Origin: JAFGIT01 sp016929465 [NCBI: Candidatus Coatesbacteria bacterium]
GTDB taxonomy: Bacteria; B130-G9
Reading direction: 5' to 3'
DNA length: 6,614 bases
NCBI GenBank assembly: GCA_016929465.1
Contig: JAFGIT010000158.1
Coordinates: 1-6,614, forward strand
Shown: positions 6,141 through 6,614 of the stretch, in pieces
Layout: each line of letters opens with the position of its first letter
How positions within the stretch are numbered: position 1 is the first letter of the stretch
The notes under the pieces: model-generated
What the model was told of the DNA's origin: nothing
Seen by the model: the letters and a program-made list of their open reading frames with translations, nothing else
Databases searched by the model: none
Made by a program: the position numbers and the translations under genes

Positions 6141-6552
6141 TTGAGCAATCAGGAATGCAATAAGGAGGCGAATTCCGCCCCGTCCCAAGTCAAGGTCATT
6201 CAGGCCTCGCCGGCTTCACCGCATAATGAGGCTCTATTAGAGGCCGGCAAGGCTCTTCTCATCCAATCCATTGAGATTGGCAGAGACTTCTGCAAATTCA
6301 TGATCTCGATCTGTGCGGGGGCTGGCTATACCCGTATATCTGGGCCTACTCAAGTTCGTCATTCAGGAGTCCTATGAATTCCCGACTTGGCAAAAAGTAT
6401 CCATGATATCTTCTTTGATGCTCTTTGCTTCCGCTTTGCTCGTATTCGTCTGGGGATTCTTTCCTCAGAAAAGCAGACTCACGCTCGATATTGCGGAAGT
6501 GATAGAGAGGGAGAGAAAGACGACAATTCAGAGGCGATATAGGTGCTCTTGA
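6141..6552 (+). pseudogene. two-helix membrane protein with a one-base frame break
   Basis: The family is not named. The TTG at 6141 follows GGAG with an 8-base spacer. The first frame encodes a polar N-terminus (about 1-30), then an amphipathic stretch, EALLEAGKALLIQS, and the start of a membrane helix, FMISICAG (about 53-60). Beyond the run of five G at 6317-6321 this frame loses hydrophobic character and ends at 6377. The +1 frame carries on the helix as LAIPVYLGLLKFVI, then a second helix, MISSLMLFASALLVFVWGFF (88-107), and a charged tail to the TGA at 6550-6552. Removing one G gives a continuous 136-residue protein with two membrane segments. The break is at a homopolymer, a common site of sequence error, but a true slip or phase-variable tract cannot be excluded. 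Confidence 0.6.
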
Positions 6553-6561
6553 GGAGGTTTT

Positions 6562-6614
6562 GTGATACTTCTTACGGCAATTGGCCTCGCCGCTTTGACA
6601 ATATTGACCGTCTA
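6562..6614 (+). CDS. start of a hydrophobic protein, truncated by window end
   Basis: The GTG at 6562 follows AGGAGG (6552-6557) by four bases and opens a frame that continues to the window edge. The 17 visible residues, MILLTAIGLAALTILTV, form a hydrophobic segment, either a membrane helix or a signal anchor. The start lies nine bases after the preceding membrane-protein stop, so the two genes are probably co-transcribed. The identity cannot be told from this fragment. Confidence 0.55.
   Translation, partial: MILLTAIGLAALTILTV

Noticed and set aside
1-6614. CRISPR array, insertion sequence ends, integrase gene, rRNA or tRNA
   Set aside because: No regularly spaced repeats, transposase or integrase motifs, or RNA gene signatures were seen on reading both strands.

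Overview
The window looks like part of a tailed-virus or provirus-type mobile element, or its junction with a host genome. The host is unresolved. A DnaA-family initiator and a sigma-70 region-4-like regulator suggest bacterial relatives. However, the only strong promoter candidate is an archaeal-style TATA box (minus strand, 4331-4340), and the glycosyltransferase has an architecture common in archaea as well as bacteria. GTG and TTG starts are frequent and several starts have GGAG/GAGG ribosome-binding sites.

Bases 1-1149 (+): the 3' part of a DnaA-like initiator. Its frame is open to base 1, so the true start lies outside the window. It keeps the whole AAA+ ATPase core, but the DNA-recognition signature of domain IV is changed. 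Bases 1150-1332: a convergent intergenic region with a possible multi-stem RNA and a strong 26-base inverted repeat, probably a shared terminator.

Bases 1333-4291 (-): one compact operon, read from a divergent control region. In order of transcription it holds a small helical protein in the small-terminase position, a large terminase with ATPase and nuclease motifs, a 63-residue basic protein, and a Cys-cluster plus sigma-region-4 regulator. The genes overlap or are tightly packed. This looks like a DNA-packaging module with its own late regulator. No portal or capsid gene is visible.

Bases 4292-4626: divergent control region with an A+T-rich stretch, a TATA-like box, and two near-identical 11-base repeats 21 bases apart.

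Bases 4627-6614 (+): a GT2 glycosyltransferase with two C-terminal membrane helices, a HicB-like antitoxin gene broken by one missing base, a small Cys/His protein, a two-helix membrane protein broken by one extra base in a G run, and the first 17 codons of a further hydrophobic protein. The two frame breaks lie about 600 bases apart. They suggest either sequence errors or decaying accessory genes.
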